Positions 27,145-36,028 of a DNA stretch of 64,000 nucleotides are shown piece by piece. This DNA is from Bog-473 sp963745665. GTDB lineage: Bacteria > Actinomycetota > Acidimicrobiia > Acidimicrobiales > RAAP-2. Numbering within the stretch: the stretch's first letter is position 1; every line of letters begins with the position of its first letter. A program made the position numbers and the translations under genes. The notes beneath the pieces are model-generated. The model searched no databases. It worked only from the letters and a program-made list of their open reading frames with translations, and had not been told where the DNA came from. The stretch lies in the NCBI GenBank assembly GCA_963745665.1, contig CAVUYE010000003.1:62001-126000 (forward strand), written 5' to 3'.

Positions 27145-28316
27145 TTATGCCTCCCTCCTCGGGTTGACGACTACGCACGCTCCTTCTTGCTCCAAGCCGA
27201 CGCACTCCCGCGCTGTCCCTGGGACCATTTCGATTTCGCCTTTGTTTTGAAGGCTACGGAATATGTCCGTCATCGAACTCTCGGAGGTGATCCCGGTAAG
27301 TGATCTGCCGATCGCATTCGTTATCTTTTCGTGGTTGCTCAGGTACGCCATAACAATCTCTTCTGGTAACGCTTCGCAAAGAGATTGTATCGATGGTATC
27401 GATGACCCTCGTGGTGAAGTCGAAGAGGCGATGGCGCAATCAGGTTCGCTGTTGCCGTCAATAGGAAACACCCACCCGTATCCGACACTGTTCTTTTCGT
27501 GGCTGGTAGAGGGGTTGTACGTCGGAGTGGGTGTGTAGTCCAACAAACTGACCACCGCCGGCCCGCTGACCGAAGTCGTCTCCCAACCGTTTCCAGTTTG
27601 GCGGACCCCACTATTGGGGACGAGAATCCAAATGTTGGGAAGCCACGAGGTGTCACCGTCCTGATGCGGTGCTTCGAGCCCAGTGCTTAAGGTCGAAGTA
27701 GCCCTTGAGTACCACCTGCTGGCCATTCGTCAGGGAGTCGTTGCCAAGGGAGATCGTTTCACCAGGCGGGTCGATGTTGGTGCACGTCGGCCCACTTGCC
27801 GGGGTTTCGACGGCTTTCAGTACCTCGCCCGCAGCAAGCCCGGCATTGGACTGTGTACCCTGCGAGCTCTTGGGGGAGTCCGAGCCATTAGGCGCCACAC
27901 CCAATGAGGCGTTCACGATCTTCAGCTCCTGGTCGCCACTGGCAGGGATAACCCCAGACGTCGTGCTGGTCGTCGTAATCTGAAACGGAACGATGGCATC
28001 AGTCTTTGGATCCACGCCGCACGGATTGCCATAGAGGGTCGCATATGCTGTAAGGGCATTTCCTGAGATCACATTTGCGATCGCAACTGTCCGTCGTCCA
28101 CGTGGCTCCACTTGAATCGACGGAGTCGATCGTCCAGCTATTCGGATGGGTGATCGGTGGAGGTGACGGGCTGGACGTGGAGGACGCTCCCGACGAACCA
28201 GCAGGCGACGCCGACGACGATGGTGCCGCCTTCGGATTTCCTGAACATGCCGCCAATAACACCGCTAGAGCAACGAGTGCCAGCCAACGGAGCGATCGCG
28301 GCCCTTGTCTTGCCAT
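27145..28316 (-). pseudogene. Secreted lipoprotein of unknown function, two frame breaks
   Basis: Starts MARQGPRSLRWLALVALAVL with lipobox LLAAC, then a Ser/Pro-rich linker (SSSASPAGSSGASSTSSPSP). The body continues in other frames as VAIANVISGNALTAYATLYG, then DTSWLPNIWILVPNSG and EIVMAYLSNHEKITNAIGRS. The shifts lie near 28096 (one extra base) and about 27690. Joined length is about 390 aa. It carries four or more Cys, so disulfides are likely after export. No family recognised. Whether the shifts are real or errors is open, since the composition is protein-like throughout. Confidence 0.5.
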
Positions 28317-28739
28317 CGAGTCTCCTCTGCCCGAACCAAATTCGCTGAAGGCAAAAGCTACTCGACCGAATGCGCCATGAGGTGTTCGCGGGGGTGCAAG
28401 TCAGCCCATTGAACCAACCCGAGGATCTCGCACGCAGGAGAGTTGGGCGGACGCGTCTCACACCGAGTGGGTCATAGACTTGTAGAACCGGGACCGGATG
28501 CCTCTTCGCGGGTCAGCGAGTTCGAATACATGCGGCTGCGGCCCGACTTGTGTGACTCGAACCAGCCGACTGTTCCGGATAGGGTCGACTCGCCGGGGAA
28601 TCGCGTTTCCGACCCACCGCGCTCACTGGTGAACTCGACCTTCAGGCCGCCGTCACACCTGTACGTCCCCGGTGCTTCGTCAGTTTGGGAGCCAAACATC
28701 GGCTGGGTCCCGGTACGTGACTCACCTCGATTTGCCTGG
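28317..28739. other. Intergenic stretch with one doubtful small frame
   Basis: No clear gene. A minus-strand frame at 28472-28753 (93 codons, containing GTYRCDGGLKVEFTSERGG) is mildly protein-like and in line with its neighbours, but has no good ribosome site or recognised family. Confidence 0.3.
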
Positions 28740-29336
28740 TCAACTCTCGACAAGATCCTCGGCTGCTAATTCGACAGGATCTAACAAGATCTGTTGAAGA
28801 TCAACGCCTTGATCAGCGCTCCCCACTCGTATGGCACCCCGAGCGAAGAGCTGAGACAGATCATCGTGGACGGGCACCATCTCAAGGCTGATTCCTGTGC
28901 AGCGCTTAAATAAGAGCCGGGCACGCGTGGTCTGCGTACGGTCTGGGATCACGATGATCCGATGCCAGTGTCGCTGGGCGGCGAGCCTGGCGACGAATTC
29001 GGCTTCGCCACGCGTATTGACGGGATTGGGGCGGAAACAGATCACCTCGATTCCCTTCGGCGTGCGAGGACAACGCACCTTGGGATCGCCTCCGAGCGAA
29101 ATCACGACAATCGGGGCATATCCGGCTTTCGCCAGCTGGACGGCGGATTTCATTCGCCGTTGCCCGGGATCACCACCGAGAGCGACGATTGCGTCGACGC
29201 GCGATGGAGTATCGCTCGGGGGCCACACGAACAGCCGGGCGGTCGAAACCAAGAAGACAACGACCACCAGGAGCACGACCAAGATGATGCGTTTGAGATT
29301 TCTTGAAGGCGAATGGATTCGACCAGAGGCCCGCAT
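28740..29336 (-). CDS. DUF218 (YdcF/SanA-like) membrane-anchored protein
   Basis: A 198-aa protein with one N-terminal transmembrane helix (IILVVLLVVVVFLVSTARLF) and a DUF218 domain. The conserved pattern is VDAIVALGGDPGQRRMKSAV near the start, NTRGEAEFVARLAAQRHW in the middle and IIVIPDRTQTTRARLLFKRC. The family is linked to cell-envelope and vancomycin-permeability phenotypes (SanA) and has no proven reaction. ATG 29336 is chosen because it sits close before the basic residues and helix; 16 further codons upstream are open. Confidence 0.75.
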   Translation of the reverse strand: MRASGRIHSPSRNLKRIILVVLLVVVVFLVSTARLFVWPPSDTPSRVDAIVALGGDPGQRRMKSAVQLAKAGYAPIVVISLGGDPKVRCPRTPKGIEVICFRPNPVNTRGEAEFVARLAAQRHWHRIIVIPDRTQTTRARLLFKRCTGISLEMVPVHDDLSQLFARGAIRVGSADQGVDLQQILLDPVELAAEDLVES

Positions 29337-29755
29337 GGCCGCAACGTAGCATAGGCAACCGATGGATCGTTGGAGTCGATCCACGAGTCATGCGAACGTG
29401 TTCCGACGGGACGTATCTCCGGACTGTGCATCGGCCGTTTCGAGGCCCGCCAACGGATTGTGGTATTCCACGCAACGGCAAGCGGGATCGATTCATCGAC
29501 ATTTCCAAACCAATGGGCGTGGACGTCCGGCCCTTCTGACGGTTCGACTCGGCAGTGGACACGTCCCTTCGGTATGCTCGGTCCGTGAAGTTGGTGACTG
29601 CCAGTAGGGAGTGGCGGCTCCGGCAAGCGCCGACGCAAATCTCCGACACGGTCCCGATTGCGGTCGCGGAAGGTGTTTTGTCGACTCGCCATCGTTGCCG
29701 CGCGATCAGCGATGCGCGCCATGCGGTTCGACTGTCAAAGCGGGAGACATAACCG
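29337..29755. other. Divergent intergenic region
   Basis: A 419-bp gap between the divergent DUF218 and methyltransferase genes. Several overlapping short plus-strand frames have no family character. Promoters for both genes must lie here; no clear -35/-10 was singled out. Confidence 0.35.
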
Positions 29756-30553
29756 GTGGGTGTCCAGTCGTCGGGCGACATCGAGCAATCCGAGTCGTGG
29801 TTGGATGGATTGTTTCGTCTGAATCGGGTCATCGCCGAATCGGGGGTCCCCCTTGAAGGAAATCTCTTCTACGACCATCGCGACCCGTCGTTCGTCGACC
29901 GCCCCCCAGACCCGCGGTTACGCTCCAAGCGTGACCGATTCCGCAGTGTCGCCGTATCGCACACCCGGTTGCTCGAGATTGGGGTTAACGGCGGTCATTC
30001 GGCCTATGCAGCCCTTACCGCCAACCCTGAACTCACTTATTTTGGTGTCGACATCTGTGCCCACTCCTATGTCCGGCCGGCGATCGAATGGCTCCAGGCC
30101 GAGTTCCCCGATCGGGTGTCATTCGAATCGGGCAATAGCCTCAAGACTCTTCCAGCCTTACGTCGTCAGGGCTATCTCTACGACGCCTTTCATGTCGACG
30201 GGGCGAAAAGCAACTATCTCGCCGATATCCTGCACTGCCGACAGATGATGACAGGCACAGTTGCCATTGTGATTGTGGATGATACAAACGGTCCTCTCGT
30301 AGCCGCAACGTGGCGCCGATGTCTGCGCTGGCGAATCGTCGGCCCGCTCGCCGAGTACCCGACCCAAGACGAAGGTGCCTTGTCAAACGAGATCGCCCAA
30401 CTGCTGCCACCGCGATCTGGTCGTTCCGAGGTACAACTTGCTGCGGCGACCGGTCTTCGCGCAGTTTGGAAGATGAACCAATCCGCTCGGAGGATTCGAC
30501 GGTCGTTTCACGGCCTGGACGGCAGGAAACTGCTACCGCGACCCAGGACTTGA
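29756..30553 (+). CDS. Class I SAM-dependent methyltransferase
   Basis: A 265-aa methyltransferase starting at GTG 29756. SAM-binding loop TRLLEIGVNGGHSAYAAL; acidic strand TYFGVDICAHSYV; then LYDAFHVDGAKSNYLADILH and TVAIVIVDDTNGPL, the pattern of Methyltransf_24 (O-methyltransferase/cephalosporin-hydroxylase-like fold). A second, different member of the same fold lies at 23.9 kb. Target unknown. GC is lower than in the first 20 kb. Confidence 0.72.
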   Translation: MGVQSSGDIEQSESWLDGLFRLNRVIAESGVPLEGNLFYDHRDPSFVDRPPDPRLRSKRDRFRSVAVSHTRLLEIGVNGGHSAYAALTANPELTYFGVDICAHSYVRPAIEWLQAEFPDRVSFESGNSLKTLPALRRQGYLYDAFHVDGAKSNYLADILHCRQMMTGTVAIVIVDDTNGPLVAATWRRCLRWRIVGPLAEYPTQDEGALSNEIAQLLPPRSGRSEVQLAAATGLRAVWKMNQSARRIRRSFHGLDGRKLLPRPRT

Positions 30554-30996
30554 CTCAGCCCGGGATTCAACGCGGGATTACTGGATTTGCGACGTCTTAT
30601 GGTCCTCGGAAAGGAAGAACGAATCCAAGAGAATCCACGCGGTGATCGATAGCCTTGTGGCGCTACCGAGACCACGATGACCACGGCACACCGCGCCGAG
30701 CCTCTTGAGGAGACCGTTGGAGTTGACGCCGTGCGCGTACCCGTCGGACGGTAGGCATTGTTGGGCTGGTGGAACGCGATTTCCGTCACTTGTCGTTCCG
30801 GTTTCCCCGATTGGATGCGATGCCTCGTCGGGGTCTGAGCTCGGCGCTTGAGCGAGGTTGGCTGTCAGCCTTTAAGTCCGCCGATCCCGACCCTTTGACG
30901 TGTACATGGACGAAACGCCGTCTTCTGTTCGACAAACCGGCACGCGCTGATGAGCAGGATTTATGCTGCGTTGCCCGGAGCTGAAGGAGTCGTCAA
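30554..30996. other. Non-coding stretch
   Basis: 443 bp between the methyltransferase and the small lipoprotein. I see no supported gene or strong hairpin. GGAG lies 8-11 bp before the next ATG. Confidence 0.35.
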
Positions 30997-31413
30997 ATGC
31001 GAAAGATCAGGTGGGTGACGTTCTCCGCGCTTGTTGTAGTGGGCCTGGGAACCGCTGCCTGCTCAGGCGGGGCCAAGGGTGAGCCAAGCGCGACAGCGAA
31101 GAATTCGGCCGCGTCCGCACAAACAACCTCGATGCCTACGTCGACGACGACTGTCCCCTCAACCGTGGCTCCGACATCCACTCCTTCGATCGCCACGACG
31201 AGCAATCCACCGACGACCACCACGTTCGTACTTCCCACCACGATTGCTGTCCCGCCAACCACCCTTCGAGTGGCTGCTCCCCGAAAGCCAACCCCGCCCC
31301 GAGGCCCGCACCGCTGCCCCCCCGGTGATGTCGGGAAGAGCGGAACGCTGCTGGGCGCCAACGTCGTGTGCACCCATACCGCCACGGGCTACTACTGGGA
31401 GCCAGCGCCGTAA
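30997..31413 (+). CDS. Small lipoprotein with Thr/Pro-rich stalk
   Basis: A 138-aa lipoprotein. Signal peptide MRKIRWVTFSALVVVGLGTA with lipobox ending at Cys22. The next ~65 residues are a Ser/Thr/Pro stalk (TTTVPSTVAPTSTPSIATTS). A compact C-terminal piece follows with two Cys that may pair (RCPPGDVGKSGTLLGANVVC, then THTATGYYWEPAP), similar to short cell-surface modules in actinobacteria. AAGGAG precedes the ATG by about 9 bp. Function unknown; a lipid-anchored surface stalk is the plain reading. Confidence 0.72.
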   Translation: MRKIRWVTFSALVVVGLGTAACSGGAKGEPSATAKNSAASAQTTSMPTSTTTVPSTVAPTSTPSIATTSNPPTTTTFVLPTTIAVPPTTLRVAAPRKPTPPRGPHRCPPGDVGKSGTLLGANVVCTHTATGYYWEPAP

Positions 31414-31852
31414 GGACGGTCGTGCGCCTCTGCGGTTTTTGTGCCAATCCCATCCCGGTGGGGTCAGGAAATCAGGCTCCCGTGTGCAGATTGGCCCCGC
31501 AGTCCCGCAAGCAATGGCCGAGTAGATCGGCTCGTCAGGAGTCCAGGACCTCGCCGCCACGGGCGTACACCCCACTGGTTTTAATCCCCTTTGAAAGAGG
31601 TGAAGTGGCCGACAATGAGCGACGCCTTCGAGCGAGGGGTCGCCTATCGGCGTGGCGGGCGGCACAGGTGTGCGCTCTCTCCGAACCCCGCAACAGGACA
31701 GGGCTGTGTGGTTGGAGAGAAACCGGAAACGATCCCCGCCAGAGGGTTCGAGGGGCTGGCGAAGGCTCTGCAGCGCAGCGGACCAAGCTCTCGAGACGCG
31801 TGGTCTGACGGACAATCGTAGATCTGTATCGAGCGCGGAGAAGTTGAGCCGG
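31414..31852. other. Intergenic stretch with a possible small frame
   Basis: No recognised gene. A plus frame at 31615-31821 (68 aa, beginning MSDAFERGVAYRRGGRHRCA) is preceded by AGAGGTG about 14 bp upstream and could be a small basic protein, but it has no family match that I know. Confidence 0.25.
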
Positions 31853-32329
31853 TCACGACAGCCCGGAATGGTTCCTAGAGCCTGCTGGCCTGGCCACCCG
31901 CCTGCGTTGCAACCTCGCCAACATCTCGCTCACATCCGGGTCTGTGCGGCGTGCATTCACGAACTGAATCACGGCCTCGCGGAGAAGGCTCCTGAGGTCG
32001 GAGTCATCCAAAAAGGCACAAGCATTCAGTGTGTCGAGCTGTGGCTCCGTCAAGCCGACCTCGATCCCTTCGACGACCTCGTCGCCGTGCAGGATCCACT
32101 CCAGGGGCTTTTCAGCAGCGGCGGCGAGCTGCTCCAAGGTCTCGGTCCGCGGGTTTTCGACCTCGCCTGTCAGGAGCTTCTTCAGGTGGCTCTGCGACAG
32201 TCCGGCTAAAGATCCCAGTCTGTACACCGACATGCCGGCGTCGACGGTGACCGAACGAAGCCGTAACAGCCAGTCAGGGTACGAAGCCGCGGTAGAAACC
32301 GCGGTAAGGTGTGGGCGCTCGGAATTCAC
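31853..32329 (-). CDS. XRE-family helix-turn-helix regulator
   Basis: A 158-aa repressor-like protein. The helix-turn-helix lies at about residues 27-60 (GMSVYRLGSLAGLSQSHLKK, then LLTGEVENPRTETLEQLAAA), the typical Cro/C1 fold. The C-terminal half is helical and acidic-basic. GTG 32329 is the likely start. It diverges from the nucleoside-deoxyribosyltransferase-like gene 54 bp away. Codons 9-15 contain one of two ACCGCGGT direct-repeat pairs, so it probably binds its own 5' end and that of the neighbour. Confidence 0.78.
   Translation of the reverse strand: MNSERPHLTAVSTAASYPDWLLRLRSVTVDAGMSVYRLGSLAGLSQSHLKKLLTGEVENPRTETLEQLAAAAEKPLEWILHGDEVVEGIEVGLTEPQLDTLNACAFLDDSDLRSLLREAVIQFVNARRTDPDVSEMLARLQRRRVARPAGSRNHSGLS
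32286..32306. repeat. Paired CCGCGGTA direct repeats, copy 1 (inside the XRE gene)
   Basis: CCGCGGTA at 32287-32294 and ACCGCGGTA at 32298-32306, 12 bp apart. Each half contains the self-complementary core CCGCGG. Lies within codons 9-15 of the XRE regulator. Confidence 0.6.
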
Positions 32330-32383
32330 TATCGGTCCTCATAGAGCATGGACAGCACCCTTCTATTGTGTCAAACTACGTGG

Positions 32384-33094
32384 ATGGGATTCAACCGAAC
32401 CGCGGTAAAAACCGCGGTAGGGGAGCTCGGATCCGGTGCCGCAGGCACTCTCGAGGCACCCGACCCACTAGAACTCCAGCTGAAAAACGGAGCAAGGGAG
32501 TGGGTCGAGCAATTTTCTCGGCAGGCCAGAGCGGTGCTCTGTGGCCCCTACGAGAGGGGCATCCCTTCTCTCGTAGGGGCGTACGAAAAGCTGTCTTCCG
32601 CAGGCATGAGGGTGCTCTCGCCATCAGGGTTTGATCTTGTTGCCGAGAGCGACGGATTGGTCACGAACCAGCATGAGGTTGGGATCGTGCCTGAAGTTAC
32701 CGACAGGCTTCGTCTCAACTTCATTAGGACTGCGGATCTGGTCTGGCTCCACGCGCCAGACGGTTTCGTTGACCTCAGCGGAGCCATGGAAATCGGCTTT
32801 GCGAACGCTGCCGGGGTACCCGTCTATGCCGAGGAGATGCCCAGCGACATAGCTCTGCGTTCGCTGGTGACGATCTGCCCGTTGGACCAGGCAATCGCCG
32901 AGACGAGCACGGGCGAAAGGGACAATCCTGGAGCATCTATCTTCCCGCTCCAGGATTACGACTCGGCAACTGCCCATCATCGGGTACATGAGCACAAATC
33001 GCCACAAGACATCATGCTCCTGATAACTGAGGAGATCGGCGAGCTCTCGCGGCAGAATCCTGGGCAACGCCAGCGACTTTCTCGTACGTCGTAG
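32384..33094 (+). CDS. Nucleoside 2-deoxyribosyltransferase-like protein with truncated MazG-like C-terminus
   Basis: 236 aa from ATG 32384. Residues ~50-170 have the NDT/SLOG-type Rossmann layout: AVLCGPYERGIPSLVGAYEK, ADLVWLHAPDGFVDLSGAME and IGFANAAGVPVYAEE, with Glu136 at the catalytic position of nucleoside 2-deoxyribosyltransferases. The C-terminus begins a MazG-like pyrophosphohydrolase helix (DIMLLITEEIGELSR) and then loses the pattern. In another frame just downstream YVVDLRSLTGI (about 33090-33125) looks like a later MazG helix, so a deletion or frame shift may have cut the domain. Divergent from an XRE regulator. Possible role in nucleotide metabolism, or nucleotide/NAD cleavage as in some defence effectors; not proven. 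Confidence 0.55.
   Translation: MGFNRTAVKTAVGELGSGAAGTLEAPDPLELQLKNGAREWVEQFSRQARAVLCGPYERGIPSLVGAYEKLSSAGMRVLSPSGFDLVAESDGLVTNQHEVGIVPEVTDRLRLNFIRTADLVWLHAPDGFVDLSGAMEIGFANAAGVPVYAEEMPSDIALRSLVTICPLDQAIAETSTGERDNPGASIFPLQDYDSATAHHRVHEHKSPQDIMLLITEEIGELSRQNPGQRQRLSRTS
32399..32419. repeat. Paired ACCGCGGTA direct repeats, copy 2 (inside the NDT-like gene)
   Basis: ACCGCGGTA at 32399-32407 and 32411-32419, again exactly 12 bp apart and 101 bp after copy 1. Lies within codons 6-12 of the divergent gene (or in its leader if translation starts later). Best read as an operator pair for the XRE regulator. Confidence 0.6.
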
Positions 33095-33202
33095 ACCTCC
33101 GCAGCCTCACCGGGATATCGACTGCAGATCCGGCACGAGTGAGTGAGGGTTCACTCACCTATGAGGCCCGGATCGCCATGAAACAATCAAGAGATTGGCG
33201 GG

Positions 33203-33406
33203 CTACCAGGTCCTGTGTGTCAAGGCAGAAGCCGAAGGCTCGCTGGCCGCGGTTTTCTCATCCGGTGAGGGAGGGGAATTCCGAGGCTTGGCGGCGTTCC
33301 TCAGGTCACCAAGGACCTCCTCTCGCGTCGGGATGGGGATTTTCACCGGTTCGCCTTTGTCAGGCGTCGTGACCTGTGTCGGCTCTGAGCCGTTCACCTT
33401 CGGCAT
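33203..33406 (-). CDS. Small conserved-looking hypothetical protein
   Basis: 67 aa from ATG 33406. The core KGEPVKIPIPTREEVLGDLR resembles short actinobacterial proteins with a KGEPVEIPVPxR-type motif that I have seen as uncharacterised families; the tail is Pro/Ser-rich. GGGAG directly abuts the ATG, which is not ideal spacing, and 47 further codons upstream are open. The flanking 33095-33202 and 33407-33704 hold nothing else I can support. Confidence 0.42.
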   Translation of the reverse strand: MPKVNGSEPTQVTTPDKGEPVKIPIPTREEVLGDLRNAAKPRNSPPSPDEKTAASEPSASALTHRTW

Positions 33407-33704
33407 CTCCCGCCGAGCGTAGACCGTGAGTCTCGATCTTGATCTCAGTGCGTCCAAGGCAAAGGTGGCTCGGGGCGCGAGCACCTGAAGCGCTGAAGTC
33501 CGAACTCGGGCCGGTGCGGCGGGGCCAGTTGAGTGAACCCGATTCATGGCTCTGGAATTTCGGTCAGCTCCGGCGTGAGACCGCCTGATCCATCGTCCGC
33601 CGCGTGGCCCAGTTCGCCTTGCCCGCCGCTCCGATCATCACGGTCAAGCTGGTGAGTGGACCAAGCGGTGAGAGTCAATGGCCGTGGCCCACTGGCGTGC
33701 GCTC

Positions 33705-35525
33705 TCAGTCCCCGTCCGTGACCGATCGGCCGTCGCTGTCGCCACCTCGCCCACCGGCAGCACGCCGGGTTCGACGCCGAACCGCAATGGCAGTCAGCAC
33801 ACAGAACCCGAGCACGAGGGCGAGGATCAAGACGGGACCGAGCGGTGCGCTCTTGCTGACGACCAGACTCGTGTCGACGCGGTTCCCGGAAGTCGCCGCT
33901 GAACTACCGGTCGCTGGGGCGTGCTGCCCGTCTCCGCTCTTTGCCTGCGACGACACGCTCGCTCCCGGGGGGCTGCTGGTTCCAATTCCCTGTGTGGATC
34001 CTGTGCGGTTGGCGTTCGCCGCGGCCTGTCTCTGCAAAGCGCCAGAGAGGAGACTGTCGATGCGCGCCTGGTTTTCCAGCCCTTCTTGGGTTTCTAGGGC
34101 GACGGCCGCATCGTCTTCGTATGTTTGCGCCGACGATTGCGCGGAGGCCAGCGCCACCGCGTTCTGGCTACTTGTCAGGTCGGTACCAACAGCGCCGCCG
34201 GGCGCCGAGGTGTTTCCAGTTCCATTCCCTGTTGCGGTGCCGGTCGGTAGCGCAACAGTGCCCGGTACTGTCAATTCTCGCGTCGTTGACGAGCCCGTGA
34301 AATTGGCATCTCCCGAATACGTGGCGCTCACGGAGTAGGTGCCCGGGGAAACGTTCGGGGCGATGCTTGCGGCGCAGGAAGGTGGGCCGGTCGTCTGGGC
34401 GGACAGAGTGCACGAGTAACTGCCGCTGGCGACGAGAAACGTGACGGAACCGGTAGGAGTGCCGCCGAACTCGGAGGAGACTGTCGCTGTCAGAGATTTC
34501 AACGAAATCGTCGTCGTAGCCTGTGACACGGTGAGTGTTCCCGGTGCGAACCCGAACGTGTAGTCGGAGGAGGCGAGCGTCCCAGCGGTGCAGGTGATCG
34601 GGTACGCCCCAACGAGACTGATAATCGTGGCGGCAGTAATGCACTGGGACTGGCCGGTGACTCCAGATGTAGCCAGGGACTGCCCGTTCACAAAGCCCGT
34701 TATCGTCGAGCCGACGGTTGGCAGGGGAGAACCATAGGGCGTTGTCTCGTCGTCTCCGGTGACCAAGAGTGGCGCCGGAGAGATCGTAAGGCTGACCGGT
34801 GATGACAGGGGTGAGGGATTGAAGTTCGAGTCGCCGCTGTAGCTAGCGGTGATCGGGTACGGTCCGGGGGCGATTGCTGTAGCGGCAGGTGAACAGGTTC
34901 CCGAACCGTTGGAAAGCGTCATCGTACAAATGACGTTCGGACCCTGCTCGACCGATACCCCCTCCGTGGGGACGCCCACGCTGCCGGATTGCGAGTCGTC
35001 CACAGTGGCCGAAAAGACGAGTGACTGTTCGCTGCCCCAGATAGCCGTCGCCGACGACGTGGTAAGCGATGTCGTCGTGTCCGCGGCCGTGACTGCTCCA
35101 GATACCTTGCCTTTGGAGGACAGATAGTTCTCGTCACCTGAGTACGAGTATTCGGCGATGGTCGACGAGTTCACAGGGATTGGAACGGTGGAGTCGGCGC
35201 AGACCACCGTGACCGCGCCCAACCCGGCTGCGGGCAGCGTGATAGGTGGGCAGAGATCGACTTGCTGATCGGAAACTGTGACGACTCCCGTGGCTGAGAC
35301 ATCACCCGTCGCCGGCGGCGTGATGGTCACGCTGAATACCTGGTTGAGGACCCCGTAGGCCTCCGTCGGTGGGGAGACCGTGACGGTGACCGTCACGCTG
35401 CTCTTTGATTGCGCCGCAGCGTCCGCCGTTCTGGCACCCAGGACGCCGATTACCAAACTCACGCAGAGCGCCGCCGCAAAGGCCGCAGCGACCTGTCGAC
35501 CAAAAACCACCGTAGCGTTCCTCAT
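33705..35525 (-). CDS. Secreted Ig-like repeat protein with C-terminal membrane anchor
   Basis: 606 aa. Signal peptide (FAAALCVSLVIGVLGARTAD), then three or four bacterial Ig-like/MBG-type domains. Signatures are YSYSGDENYLSSKGKVSGAV, ITASYSGDSNFNPSPLSSPV, PYGSPLPTVGSTITGFVNGQ and VSATYSGDANFTGSSTTREL. A Ser/Ala/Gly-rich helical linker (about 420-560) follows, then one transmembrane helix LGPVLILALVLGFCVLTAIA and a basic tail RRRTRRAAGGR. The tail fixes the C-terminus in the cytoplasm, so the Ig domains stand on the cell surface. No sortase signal. Likely adhesin or wall-spanning stalk. Confidence 0.8.
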   Translation of the reverse strand: MRNATVVFGRQVAAAFAAALCVSLVIGVLGARTADAAAQSKSSVTVTVTVSPPTEAYGVLNQVFSVTITPPATGDVSATGVVTVSDQQVDLCPPITLPAAGLGAVTVVCADSTVPIPVNSSTIAEYSYSGDENYLSSKGKVSGAVTAADTTTSLTTSSATAIWGSEQSLVFSATVDDSQSGSVGVPTEGVSVEQGPNVICTMTLSNGSGTCSPAATAIAPGPYPITASYSGDSNFNPSPLSSPVSLTISPAPLLVTGDDETTPYGSPLPTVGSTITGFVNGQSLATSGVTGQSQCITAATIISLVGAYPITCTAGTLASSDYTFGFAPGTLTVSQATTTISLKSLTATVSSEFGGTPTGSVTFLVASGSYSCTLSAQTTGPPSCAASIAPNVSPGTYSVSATYSGDANFTGSSTTRELTVPGTVALPTGTATGNGTGNTSAPGGAVGTDLTSSQNAVALASAQSSAQTYEDDAAVALETQEGLENQARIDSLLSGALQRQAAANANRTGSTQGIGTSSPPGASVSSQAKSGDGQHAPATGSSAATSGNRVDTSLVVSKSAPLGPVLILALVLGFCVLTAIAVRRRTRRAAGGRGGDSDGRSVTDGD

Positions 35526-36028
35526 CCTCAGTTAATGCTCGCACGAATCTAAGGGCGGTGCCATGGCGTCAGAGAGGGTGGAGATTTCTCCGGATGGGAG
35601 CAAAGCTCCGCAACGTTCCCCCGCCCAAGCCGCCATCCGAGCATCTGCGACGTCCCAATCACGAGTCGAACATCGACCACCTCGGTCGGCTCAACCTGGA
35701 CTAGACGGACACCAGACCTACCGGCTGGCAGGTTTTAGGCGGGGGACCGTCACCTCATGCACAAATTCCCATCAATTAGACGGTCAGCTGGACAACCTCT
35801 GGCGACGGATCCGGGCAGGTTTTTCATAACGGCCGTTGCTAAGAGGCCCCCCACACCGCGTTGTTGCCGCGTTGACAGCCTGCAGGTGATCGCTTACGGT
35901 GCTGACCCGCCTAATCGGCTGCGTTTTTTGGCGGGGGGGTGGGGCGATTCGCAAGATGCGGTTCGCTCCAGATGACTTTTGGCGGAGGGGTGCAAACTGC
36001 GGGCCGAAAGGCCACGGGGAGGAGTGCG
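35526..36028. other. Divergent promoter region of two surface-protein genes
   Basis: About 500 bp without a supported gene, between the divergent Ig-like and giant TIG genes. A G-rich tract lies at 35931-35944. GGGAGGAG lies about 6 bp before the GTG of the giant gene. A short GGCC-GAAA-GGCC hairpin sits at 36003-36013. Confidence 0.4.

Noticed and set aside
26457..27303. Open frames of 139 and 196 codons in the 26.3-27.1 kb gap
   Set aside because: No family similarity, no good ribosome sites and biased Arg/Pro/Ser composition.
35985..36028. A cyclic-di-GMP-type riboswitch before the first giant gene (GCAAAC, GAAA loop)
   Set aside because: The conserved second half (GACGCAAAGC) is absent and the spacing does not fit; only a small GAAA hairpin remains.
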